A DNA stretch of 5,731 nt from Mycobacterium sp. (GCA_018882545.1 VERS01000170.1:1-5731); one strand, 5' to 3'; numbered from the stretch's first letter, positions 1 through 5,556 are shown. Translations and numbers: made by a program. Notes: generated from the letters alone by a model not told the origin.

Positions 1-1
1 C

Positions 2-1402
2 ACCGCCCACCGCGGCAAGCGGGATGCGACCAGAACACCTGAGCCGGTGCCGACGTCGGCTCCGGTGTTGGGCAACAACGACCGGTTCGTCATCCAGGAA
101 CACCGAGCGCGCCGGCTGCACTACGACTTCCGGCTCGAACACGGCGGTGTGCTGGTGTCCTGGGCGCTGCCCAAGAACCTGCCCGACACCCCTGCGGTCA
201 ATCACCTTGCGGTGCACACCGAGGACCATCCACTGGAGTACGCCACCTTCGAGGGCGCCATCCCCAAGGGGGAGTACGGGGCGGGCAAGGTTGCCATCTG
301 GGACAGCGGCACCTACACCGCCGAGAAGTTCAATCTCGGCGACCGACAGGGCGGCAAAGGCGGCGAGGTGGTCGTGGACCTACGGGGCCAGCGGGTCGCG
401 GGCCGCTACGCCCTGATCCAGACCAACGGCGACCAGTGGCTGGCGCATCGGATGAAAGAGCAGCCCGACGACCATGTGCGGGATCTGGCGCCGATGCTGG
501 CCACCCTCGGTTCGGTGGCCAGGCTGACCCACACGAACTGGGCGTTCGAGGGCAAGTTCGACGGCTACCGCATGCTGGTGGAGGTTGACCGCGGACGGCT
601 GCAACTGCAGACCCGCAACGGCCGTGACGTCACCGGCGAGTACCCGCAACTTCGCACCCTGGCCTCCGACCTCGGGGAGCATCACGTGATCCTCGACGGT
701 GAGGTCGTGGCCCTCGACGAGCATGGCGTACCCAGCTTCAGCGAGATGCAGAACCGTGCCCGCGCCAACCGGGTCCAGTTCTGGGCGTTCGACATTCTGA
801 GCCTGGACGGCCGGTCCCTGCTGCGGACGAAATACCGGGATCGTCGGCGGGTGTTGGAGACCTTCGCGCAGGCAACCGGTCTCATCGTTCCCGCACTGCT
901 CGACGGCGACGGCCCGGCGGCGCTGGCCTACTCCCGCAAGCGGAAATGGGAGGGCGTGGTGGCCAAGCGGTGGGACTCCACCTACCAGCCGGGGCGACGT
1001 TCGGCGGCGTGGATCAAGGACAAGAACTGGAACACCCAGGAAGCGGTGATCGGCGGCTGGCGCAAGGGCGAGGGTGGGCGTTCCAGCGGAATCGGCGCAC
1101 TGCTGCTCGGGATTCCCGCCGACGGCGGACTGCGCTTCATCGGTCGGGTCGGCACCGGCTTCACCGAGAAGGACCTGGCCGCGCTCAAGACCACCCTGGC
1201 TCCGCTGCACACCGACTCCTCACCGTTCCACCCCGCGCTGCCTCGGCAGGAGACCAAGGACGTCACCTACGTTCGGCCCGAACTCGTCGGCGAGGTGCGC
1301 TACGGGGAGTTGACATCCGACGGCCGCCTGCGGCATCCGAGTTGGCGGGGGCTTCGTCCGGACAAGAATCCCGCGGACGTCGGATGGGAGTCACCGCAGT
1401 AG
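2..1402 (+). CDS. ligD: LigD, multifunctional NHEJ DNA ligase (3' part: PE and LIG domains), cut by window start
   Basis: ATP-dependent ligase of bacterial non-homologous end joining, the partner of Ku, which trims 3' ends and seals double-strand breaks. Residues are counted from the first full codon at position 2; 466 are visible. The 3'-phosphoesterase (PE) domain spans about residues 5-150, with H34, H40, D42, R44, H76 and Y80 at the spacing of the Pseudomonas LigD catalytic set. The ligase domain has the AMP-accepting lysine K185 in EGKFDGYR, LDGE (E234), FWAFDIL (260-266), EGVVAK (317-322), motif V with K339 and K341, and an OB-fold ending RHPSWRGLRPDK (444-455). The frame is open to the window edge, and the KRD...TPEP run just upstream of the GTG at 47 is typical of the PE N-terminus, so that GTG is not the true start. 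As I recall, the M. tuberculosis LigD nucleophile is K481; aligning K185 with it leaves about 296 residues upstream, the size of the POL domain. No catalytic residue is missing. The stop is TAG 1400-1402. Confidence 0.93.
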   Translation, partial: TAHRGKRDATRTPEPVPTSAPVLGNNDRFVIQEHRARRLHYDFRLEHGGVLVSWALPKNLPDTPAVNHLAVHTEDHPLEYATFEGAIPKGEYGAGKVAIWDSGTYTAEKFNLGDRQGGKGGEVVVDLRGQRVAGRYALIQTNGDQWLAHRMKEQPDDHVRDLAPMLATLGSVARLTHTNWAFEGKFDGYRMLVEVDRGRLQLQTRNGRDVTGEYPQLRTLASDLGEHHVILDGEVVALDEHGVPSFSEMQNRARANRVQFWAFDILSLDGRSLLRTKYRDRRRVLETFAQATGLIVPALLDGDGPAALAYSRKRKWEGVVAKRWDSTYQPGRRSAAWIKDKNWNTQEAVIGGWRKGEGGRSSGIGALLLGIPADGGLRFIGRVGTGFTEKDLAALKTTLAPLHTDSSPFHPALPRQETKDVTYVRPELVGEVRYGELTSDGRLRHPSWRGLRPDKNPADVGWESPQ

Positions 1403-1417
1403 CCGCACGCAGCGAAA

Positions 1418-1454
1418 CCGCCCGGCCGACACGGTGCTGAAGCCCCGCCCGGCC
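1418..1454. repeat. 10-bp direct repeat in the convergent gap after ligD
   Basis: CCGCCCGGCC occurs at 1418-1427 and again at 1445-1454, in the 51-bp gap between the ligD stop and the stop of the convergent zinc-ribbon gene. The copies are direct, not inverted, so they do not form a terminator stem with each other. I found only a weak 4-bp stem (ACCG at 1417-1420 with CGGT at 1432-1435). In such GC-rich sequence the repeat may be chance. No convincing terminator is visible between these two convergent genes. Confidence 0.35.
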
Positions 1455-1741
1455 TAGTCGATCCCAAACCAGTGCAGCTGCATACGATTCAGGAAGTCGG
1501 CGGTGATCGGGTAACCCGAACAGGATCCGATCACCGAGTCGATGCCGCAGGGCGGGCATAGTGCGGTCTGACCGACCCCCGCATCATCCGGATCGACCCA
1601 TTCGATGATCGAAGTCGGTGCGAACATCTGGCAGCAGTGAAAACATCCGCACAGTACATCGCCACTGAGCAACTGACCGCGATGGCCGCCGGCGGACGTA
1701 TGTGCGGCCAGGACGTCGTCTTGCCCACCTCCGTAGGTCAA
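1454..1741 (-). CDS. small Cys-rich zinc-ribbon-like cytoplasmic protein, function unknown
   Basis: A 95-residue protein with two paired-cysteine knuckles: CGCFHCC (C31, C33, C36, C37) and CPPC (C62, C65), plus C74. The C33-x2-C36 and C62-x2-C65 pairs look like a zinc ribbon. The blocks EWVD (47-50), TALCPPCGIDSVIG (59-72), GYPIT and WF near the C-terminus match a family I recall only as 'cytoplasmic protein' of unknown function. No signal peptide or membrane segment is present. The proposed TTG start at 1741 overlaps the TGA stop of the upstream acyl-CoA synthetase gene (TTGA, 4 bp), so translational coupling is likely. A strong SD-like GGAGGT lies inside this frame (1732-1727) but has no ATG, GTG or TTG at usable spacing; an in-frame CTG at 1711 is 15 nt beyond it. 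The coding status is well supported by the conserved motifs, the start less so. Function cannot be inferred beyond probable metal binding. Confidence 0.78.
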   Translation of the reverse strand: MTYGGGQDDVLAAHTSAGGHRGQLLSGDVLCGCFHCCQMFAPTSIIEWVDPDDAGVGQTALCPPCGIDSVIGSCSGYPITADFLNRMQLHWFGID

Positions 1742-3624
1742 TTCGGGCCACGCAGGATGGGCCGCAGGATGGGCCGCAGCGCATCGAGCACCGCCGGATC
1801 CTCGATGGTGGAGGGCACCGGTTCGTCGTGTCCGTCGGCGATACCCCGCATGGTCTTGCGCAGGATCTTCCCCGAGCGGGTCTTGGGCAGCGCGGGCACC
1901 ACGTCCACCGCGTTGAAGCAGGCCACCGCGCCGATGGAATGTCTCACGGCAGCAACCAGTTCCGCCTCCAAACCGTCACCTGAGACCCCCGACTTGAGCA
2001 CAACCAGGGCGCGGGGCACCTGGCCCTTGACCTCCTCGGCCACCCCGATGACCGCGCACTCCGCCACCGCCGGATGCGAGGCGATCACCGCCTCGATCGC
2101 ACCCGTCGACAGCCGGTGGCCGGCGACGTTGATGACGTCGTCGATGCGCCCCATCACGAACAGGTAGCCGTCGTCGTCGAGATACCCGCCGTCGCCGGTC
2201 AGATAGAAACCCGGGTGCTCGCACAGGTAGGACGCCTCGAACCGGGCGTCGTCGCCCCACAGCGTCGGTAGCGTTCCGGGCGGAAGCGGCAACCGGATGC
2301 AGATGGCGCCCTCCTCGCCGCGCCGGCATCCCGACCCGTCCGGGTGCAGGATCTGCACATCGTAGCCCGGCATCGCAACGGTCGGTGATCCCGCCTTCAA
2401 CGGGAGGTGCTCAATACCAACGGGATTGGCGGCGATCGACCACCCTGTTTCGGTTTGCCACCAGTGGTCGACAACCGGGACACCCAGGGCCGCCGTGGCC
2501 CACTCGTAGGTGTCGGGATCGAGCCGCTCGCCGGCCTGGAACAGGTACCGCAACGAGGACAGGTCGTAGTGCGCGATATGGGACCCTTGCGGGTCCTCCT
2601 TGCGGATGGCCCGCAGCGCAGTCGGCGCGGAGAACAGCACGTTGACCCGGTGCTCGGCTACCACCCGCCAGAATGCACCGGGGTCGGGGGTGCCGACGGG
2701 TTTGCCTTCGTAGAGCACCGTCGTGGCGCCGACCAGCAACGGACCGTAGACGATATAGGAGTGGCCGACCACCCAGCCGACGTCGGAGGCCGCCCAGAAC
2801 ACCTCCCCGGGGCCGACACCGTAGATGTTGCGCATACTCCAGGTCAGTGCCACGGCGTGACCGCCGTTGTCACGCACGATGCCCTTGGGCCTTCCGGTCG
2901 TGCCCGACGTGTAGAGCACATAGAGCGGATCGGTGCCGGCCACCGGCACCGGATCGGCAGCCGTCGCGGCGGCCATCAAGTCGGCCCAATCGTGGTCACG
3001 GCCGGCGACCAGGTCGCAGCGGTGGCGGTCCCGCTGGACGATCACGCACGCCCGCGGCTGATGGGATGCCCGCTGCAGGGCGTGATCGAGCATCGGCTTG
3101 TACTCCACCACCCGGGTCGGCTCGACGCCGCAGGAGGCCGACACGATCACCGCCGGCCGGGCGTCGTCGATGCGGGTGGCCAACTCGTGGCTGGCGAATC
3201 CGCCGAAGACCACCGAGTGCACGGCTCCCAGGCGGGCGCAGGCCAGCATCGCCACCACCGCCTCCGGGATCATCGGCATGTACAGCACCACCCGATCACC
3301 TTTGCCCACGCCCAAGTCGCGCAGAACTCCGGCGAAAGAAGCTGTGTCGTCGAGTAATTCGCGATAGGTATAGGTTCGCCGGGAGCCGGTGACCGGTGAG
3401 TCGTAGATCAGCGCCGGCTGGTCGCCCCGTTCACCGATGTGACGGTCCAGCGCATTGGCGCAGGTGTTGAGCTCGGTGTCGGGAAACCAGCGGTAGAACG
3501 GGGGGTTGCTGTCGTCGAGCACCTGCCGCGGCGGCACGGTCCAGGAGACCGCCCCGGCGGCCTCGGCCCAGAATTTCGCCGGGTCTGCCAGGCTGGACTC
3601 ATAGAGGTCGCGGTAACCACCCAC
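1738..3624 (-). CDS. prpE: short-chain acyl-CoA synthetase, PrpE (propionyl-CoA synthetase) type
   Basis: AMP-forming ligase that converts a short carboxylate (propionate or acetate), ATP and CoA to acyl-CoA through an acyl-adenylate, in the cytoplasm. The 628 residues match the usual PrpE length. In order: the PrpE/Acs N-terminal cap (about 4-60, with DDSNPPFYRWF at 37-47), the phosphate loop YTSGTTGRPKG (238-248), AGERLDP (364-370), WWQTE (388-392), YLTGD (474-478), the hinge region GRIDDVINVAGHR (492-504), and PKTRSGK with catalytic lysine K586, the site controlled by acetylation in relatives. W389 matches the tryptophan that limits acetyl-CoA synthetase to short acids, so a C2-C3 substrate is likely. 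Whole-length similarity favours PrpE over Acs; the exact substrate is inferred. The GTG at 3624 is the first start codon in the frame and fits the PrpE N-terminus. It has no Shine-Dalgarno but has a -10 box 6 nt upstream, which suggests a leaderless mRNA. The C-terminus carries a small in-frame duplication (RPIL-RPIL). It overlaps the next gene by 4 bp. Confidence 0.88.
   Translation of the reverse strand: MGGYRDLYESSLADPAKFWAEAAGAVSWTVPPRQVLDDSNPPFYRWFPDTELNTCANALDRHIGERGDQPALIYDSPVTGSRRTYTYRELLDDTASFAGVLRDLGVGKGDRVVLYMPMIPEAVVAMLACARLGAVHSVVFGGFASHELATRIDDARPAVIVSASCGVEPTRVVEYKPMLDHALQRASHQPRACVIVQRDRHRCDLVAGRDHDWADLMAAATAADPVPVAGTDPLYVLYTSGTTGRPKGIVRDNGGHAVALTWSMRNIYGVGPGEVFWAASDVGWVVGHSYIVYGPLLVGATTVLYEGKPVGTPDPGAFWRVVAEHRVNVLFSAPTALRAIRKEDPQGSHIAHYDLSSLRYLFQAGERLDPDTYEWATAALGVPVVDHWWQTETGWSIAANPVGIEHLPLKAGSPTVAMPGYDVQILHPDGSGCRRGEEGAICIRLPLPPGTLPTLWGDDARFEASYLCEHPGFYLTGDGGYLDDDGYLFVMGRIDDVINVAGHRLSTGAIEAVIASHPAVAECAVIGVAEEVKGQVPRALVVLKSGVSGDGLEAELVAAVRHSIGAVACFNAVDVVPALPKTRSGKILRKTMRGIADGHDEPVPSTIEDPAVLDALRPILRPILRGPN
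1752..1779. repeat. 12-bp tandem repeat, 2.3 copies, in the 3' end of the acyl-CoA synthetase gene
   Basis: GCAGGATGGGCC occurs at 1752-1763 and 1764-1775, followed by GCAG at 1776-1779. On the coding strand this is an in-frame 12-bp duplication giving RPIL twice in the last dozen residues of the synthetase. It lies after the catalytic C-terminal lysine motif, so it should be tolerated. It looks like replication slippage and could vary in length between strains. Confidence 0.85.
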
Positions 3625-3630
3625 GGTTAG

Positions 3631-3636
3631 ACCGTA
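3631..3636 (-). promoter_or_regulatory. likely -10 box of a leaderless promoter for the acyl-CoA synthetase gene
   Basis: On the minus strand TACGGT (pattern TAnnnT) ends 6 nt before the GTG at 3624, so transcription would begin at or next to the G of the start codon. No Shine-Dalgarno is present, which agrees with a leaderless transcript, a common class in mycobacteria. No clear -35 is visible. A perfect 8-bp palindrome TGCTAGCA lies at 3679-3686, about 43 bp upstream; its role is unknown. Confidence 0.5.
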
Positions 3637-3694
3637 GCGCGGTGTCGTGACCGTCGCGCGGCGGTTGGCGCGGGTGCGTGCTAGCAGGAACGCC

Positions 3695-3717
3695 GTGCAA
3701 CCTCACCGGTTGTGCAC
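3695..3717 (-). terminator. hairpin between the LLM oxidoreductase and acyl-CoA synthetase genes, candidate terminator
   Basis: GTGCAACC (3695-3702) can pair with GGTT plus GCAC (3708-3711, 3714-3717), giving an 8-bp stem with a 2-nt bulge and a 5-nt loop. It starts about 30 nt after the stop of the oxidoreductase gene on the minus strand and lies before the likely synthetase promoter. There is no U-tract, so intrinsic termination is uncertain. It could instead be a regulator site or leave some read-through into the synthetase gene. Confidence 0.4.
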
Positions 3718-3747
3718 CCTCGCGGGCGGCGCGTCAGGGCCTGCGGA

Positions 3748-4620
3748 TCAGGTGTTCACCTTCCCGATGACGTTTTCGGCGAACATCTCCAGGTTGCGGA
3801 TCTTGGAGTCCAACGGCTCGGTGTCGGGCCCGTTGATGTAGGGAATCCGGAAGCCCACGATGACATCGGTCACCCCCTTGTCCTCGAGGCGCTTGATCCC
3901 GTCGGGGGTGTAGGCGTCCAGCGAGATGACGTGGATCTGGAAGTCCTTGTCCGCGGTTCCCTCCTCGGCGCGGTAGCGGTTGAGGGTGGCCAGCAACTCG
4001 TCGAGATCCTCGGTGCCGCCGCCGTGCATCCAGCCGTCGTTGCGGGCAGCTCGGCGCAGAGCCGCGTCGGCGTGACCACCGATGAGGATGGGGATCGGCG
4101 CGGTGGGCGCGGGGGTCATCTTGATCTTCGGGATGTCGTAGAACTCGCCGTGGTATTCGAAGTAGTCCCCGGAGGTCAGGCCGCGGATGACGTCGATGCA
4201 CTCGTCCATCCGCTTGCCGCGCTTGGCGAACGGCACGCCCATGATCTCGTAGTCCTCCGGCCACGGGCTGGTGCCCACTCCCAGGCCCACCCGGTTGCCG
4301 ATCAGCGCGGCCAGTGAGCCGGCCTGTTTGGCGACCAGGGCCGGCGGGCGGATCGGCAGCTTGAGGACAAAGAAGTTGAAGTGCAGGTTCGTCGTCACCG
4401 CGCCGAGGGCGGCGGTGATGATGAAGGTCTCGATGAAGGCTTTGCCGTCGAGGAACTCCCGATTCCCGTCCGGGGTGTAGGGGTATTTCGCGTCGGACTC
4501 AAGCGGGTAGGCGATGCTGTCCGGGATCGTCATCGCGTGATAGCCGGCGTCCTCGGCGGCTTTCGCCAGCGGGATGTAGAAGCTCGGATCGGTCATTGCC
4601 TCGGCAAAGGTGAATCTCAC
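3748..4620 (-). CDS. LLM-class (luciferase-like) F420/flavin-dependent oxidoreductase
   Basis: A 290-residue TIM-barrel oxidoreductase of the bacterial luciferase-like family; in mycobacteria such proteins usually use coenzyme F420, less often FMN. Family marks are the N-terminal MRFTFAEAM strand, IPDSIAYP (32-39), LPIRPPALVAKQAGSL (88-103), NRVGLGVGTSPWPEDYEIMGVP (109-130), the R-G-KRMDE run (134-140) and the cofactor-phosphate segment PILIGGHADAALRRAARNDGW (177-197). There is no signal peptide or membrane segment. The substrate is not deducible. It resembles my memory of M. tuberculosis Rv0940c, which lies close to ligD there as here. The GTG at 4620 fits the family N-terminus; it has either a weak AGGA 7 nt upstream or, more interestingly, a -10 box 6 nt upstream as in a leaderless mRNA. 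A perfect KstR-type operator overlaps this promoter, so repression by a sterol-responsive TetR regulator is likely. The acyl-CoA synthetase gene follows in the same direction after 123 bp. Confidence 0.9.
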   Translation of the reverse strand: MRFTFAEAMTDPSFYIPLAKAAEDAGYHAMTIPDSIAYPLESDAKYPYTPDGNREFLDGKAFIETFIITAALGAVTTNLHFNFFVLKLPIRPPALVAKQAGSLAALIGNRVGLGVGTSPWPEDYEIMGVPFAKRGKRMDECIDVIRGLTSGDYFEYHGEFYDIPKIKMTPAPTAPIPILIGGHADAALRRAARNDGWMHGGGTEDLDELLATLNRYRAEEGTADKDFQIHVISLDAYTPDGIKRLEDKGVTDVIVGFRIPYINGPDTEPLDSKIRNLEMFAENVIGKVNT

Positions 4621-4626
4621 CTGGCG

Positions 4627-4656
4627 ATCCTAGAACGTGTTCTAGTCAACGGTCAC
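4627..4656 (-). promoter_or_regulatory. predicted promoter of the LLM oxidoreductase gene
   Basis: On the minus strand GTGACC (4656-4651, TGAC shared with the -35 consensus) is followed by an 18-bp spacer and TAGGAT (4632-4627, pattern TAnnnT). Six nucleotides separate the -10 from the GTG start at 4620, the spacing of a leaderless transcript. The KstR-type palindrome fills most of the spacer and touches the -10, so a bound repressor would block RNA polymerase. Confidence 0.5.
4630..4645. promoter_or_regulatory. KstR-type operator (TetR-family sterol regulator box)
   Basis: CTAGAACGTGTTCTAG is an inverted repeat with perfect 7-bp arms and a 2-bp centre. Its inner 14 bases (4631-4644) fit the published KstR consensus TnnAACnnGTTnnA at every fixed position. 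KstR represses cholesterol-catabolism genes in mycobacteria and rhodococci. The site begins 10 bp upstream of the oxidoreductase start codon and overlaps its predicted -10, the expected place for a repressor. It is also 16 bp upstream of the predicted -35 of the divergent DUF4235 gene. Binding is inferred from the motif only. Confidence 0.8.
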
Positions 4657-4661
4657 AGGCT

Positions 4662-4689
4662 TTGCGACCCTGTCATCAGCGCGTAAGTT
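4662..4689 (+). promoter_or_regulatory. predicted promoter of the DUF4235 gene
   Basis: TTGCGA (4662-4667, 4 of 6 with TTGACA) and TAAGTT (4684-4689, pattern TAnnnT) are separated by 16 bp. Transcription would start near 4696 and leave a leader of roughly 26 nt before the ATG at 4722. This is the best hexamer pair I found in the 101-bp divergent gap. Confidence 0.4.
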
Positions 4690-4721
4690 TCACCGGCCGC
4701 GCGGGCGGGAAACGGGTAGGG

Positions 4722-4991
4722 ATGAACGCGCTGTCGAAAGCCCTTTACCTACCGCTGTCGGTCGTCACCAGCGTCACCGGCGGCCTGCTGGCGGGTGCCG
4801 TGTTCTCCCGAGTCTGGAAGCAGGTGAGCGATTCCGACGAAGGTCCGCCAGATCCCAAGGATCTCAATCGGTCCGGACGGGAGGCGATCCTGGCCGCCGC
4901 CCTACAGGGACTGGTGTTCGGAATAGTCCGGGCCGCGGTGGACCGGATGAGCGCCCGAGGCTATCGCGCCGTCGCCCACGAGAATCCCTGA
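4722..4991 (+). CDS. DUF4235 family small membrane protein
   Basis: An 89-residue protein with two predicted hydrophobic helices, about 8-28 (VVTSVTGGLLAGAVF) and 54-73 (REAILAAALQGLVFGIVRAA), joined by an acidic, Pro-rich linker (34-50). The pattern 'GGLLAGAVFsrVWK ... REAILAAALQGLVFGIVRAAVDR' matches DUF4235, a small actinobacterial family of unknown function. It is probably an inner-membrane protein; no catalytic motif is visible. The ATG at 4722 was chosen because family members begin just before the first helix; the frame is open further upstream but the extra residues are not membrane-like. A G-rich stretch (GGGTAGGG) directly precedes the ATG but is too close to be an ideal ribosome site. 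It is divergent from the oxidoreductase gene and convergent with the DUF2231 gene, 16 bp from stop to stop. Confidence 0.85.
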   Translation: MNALSKALYLPLSVVTSVTGGLLAGAVFSRVWKQVSDSDEGPPDPKDLNRSGREAILAAALQGLVFGIVRAAVDRMSARGYRAVAHENP

Positions 4992-5010
4992 GCGAGAGCA
5001 GGTCCGCTCA
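4989..5010. terminator. short inverted repeat spanning both stop codons of convergent genes
   Basis: TGAGCG (4989-4994) and CGCTCA (5005-5010) form a perfect 6-bp stem with a 10-nt loop. The left arm contains the TGA of the DUF4235 gene and the right arm the TGA (minus strand) of the DUF2231 gene. The position suits a bidirectional terminator, but the stem is short and no T-tract follows on either strand. Confidence 0.35.
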
Positions 5011-5487
5011 GTCGTCGTCCTTGTCGGCGACGGCAGGAGTCGTCGTCAGCGCGTCGTGCCAGACCGACTTGGCTCCCGAATCACCGATCCGATACACCTG
5101 ATACATCGTCGCGCCCGAGGCGGCGATGACGAACACCGCGATCCCCGCCGCCAGCGCACCGGTCAGACGGCGGCGGTGGGCCACAACCAGCAGCACCGCG
5201 GCGACCAGAAGTGCGAGTGCGAAGAAGATCATCGTCTCGCCCAGTTCGGCGTGCTCCTCGACCAACTGTGTCTTGTCGATGCGGTGCTCGAGCCATTCAC
5301 CGGATTCGGCGGTCAGGGGCGTCGCACCTGCGGTCACCACGGCAAGAGCAAGCACCAGCCACACCAGCCGCTGCCGTGCCGCAGGCCACAATGCGCACAG
5401 CACCGCCAGCGTTGCCGTCAGCACAGCCAGGACGACGACGAAATGGACCAGGAACGGGTGGGCGGGCAGGCCATTGATCATCGACAC
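5008..5487 (-). CDS. DUF2231 family four-helix membrane protein
   Basis: A 159-residue inner-membrane protein with predicted helices at about 12-33, 40-58, 85-103 and 108-125. The blocks GLPAHPFLVHF (6-16), ESGEWLE (61-67), EEHAELGET (77-85) and YRIGDSGAKSVW (132-143) match DUF2231, a predicted membrane family without assigned function. The conserved histidines H10, H15 and H79 at helix ends could bind metal or haem, but nothing here proves it. The C-terminal tail is acidic (DKDDD). The frame is open further upstream, but family members begin at 'GLPAHP', leaving GTG 5487 or ATG 5481. I prefer the GTG because TAATAT ends 7 nt before it, as in a leaderless transcript, and neither codon has a Shine-Dalgarno. 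It is divergent from the possible P-type ATPase gene, with 69 bp between starts, which may mean shared regulation. Confidence 0.85.
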   Translation of the reverse strand: MSMINGLPAHPFLVHFVVVLAVLTATLAVLCALWPAARQRLVWLVLALAVVTAGATPLTAESGEWLEHRIDKTQLVEEHAELGETMIFFALALLVAAVLLVVAHRRRLTGALAAGIAVFVIAASGATMYQVYRIGDSGAKSVWHDALTTTPAVADKDDD

Positions 5488-5494
5488 GGGGCGA

Positions 5495-5500
5495 ATATTA
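5495..5500 (-). promoter_or_regulatory. -10 box of the DUF2231 gene, in an AT-rich patch of the divergent gap
   Basis: TAATAT on the minus strand, 5 of 6 with TATAAT, ends 7 nt before the GTG at 5487, which suits a leaderless start. The best upstream -35 is a poor CCGACT at 18-bp spacing. On the plus strand the same patch gives TATTAC (5496-5501), 16 bp after TTGATC (5474-5479), a weak candidate promoter for the gene at 5557. Confidence 0.5.
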
Positions 5501-5556
5501 CAAGGCCAGTGGTCCGAAAGTCGGTTGCCACAGCGCACTGACAGACTGGGGGAGTC

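Noticed and set aside
380..1210. Open frame of 276 codons antisense to ligD
   Set aside because: It lies wholly opposite a gene with intact ligase motifs, its protein has no recognisable family pattern, and long antisense frames are common in GC-rich codon-biased genes.
47..1402. GTG at 47 as the true start of a stand-alone PE-LIG protein
   Set aside because: The frame is open to the window start and the KRD...TPEP residues upstream are typical of the PE domain N-terminus; the size upstream predicted from the nucleophile position fits a POL domain.
1403..1453. Terminator hairpin between ligD and the convergent zinc-ribbon gene
   Set aside because: The GC-rich repeat there is direct rather than inverted and only a 4-bp stem can be drawn; not enough to call a terminator.
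1637..2167. Plus-strand frame of 176 codons opposite the zinc-ribbon and synthetase genes
   Set aside because: Ser/Thr/Ala-rich composition typical of an antisense shadow, with no family pattern.
2407..3357. Open frame of 316 codons antisense to the acyl-CoA synthetase gene
   Set aside because: The translation is rich in H, G, R and V with no domain pattern; the opposite strand carries every adenylation motif in order.
3734..4264. Minus-strand frame of 176 codons overlapping the oxidoreductase gene
   Set aside because: Arg-rich shadow in another frame of the same strand; the 290-residue frame has the LLM family motifs throughout.
3712..4317. Plus-strand frame of 201 codons antisense to the oxidoreductase gene
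   Set aside because: Shadow frame without domain pattern or a convincing ribosome site.
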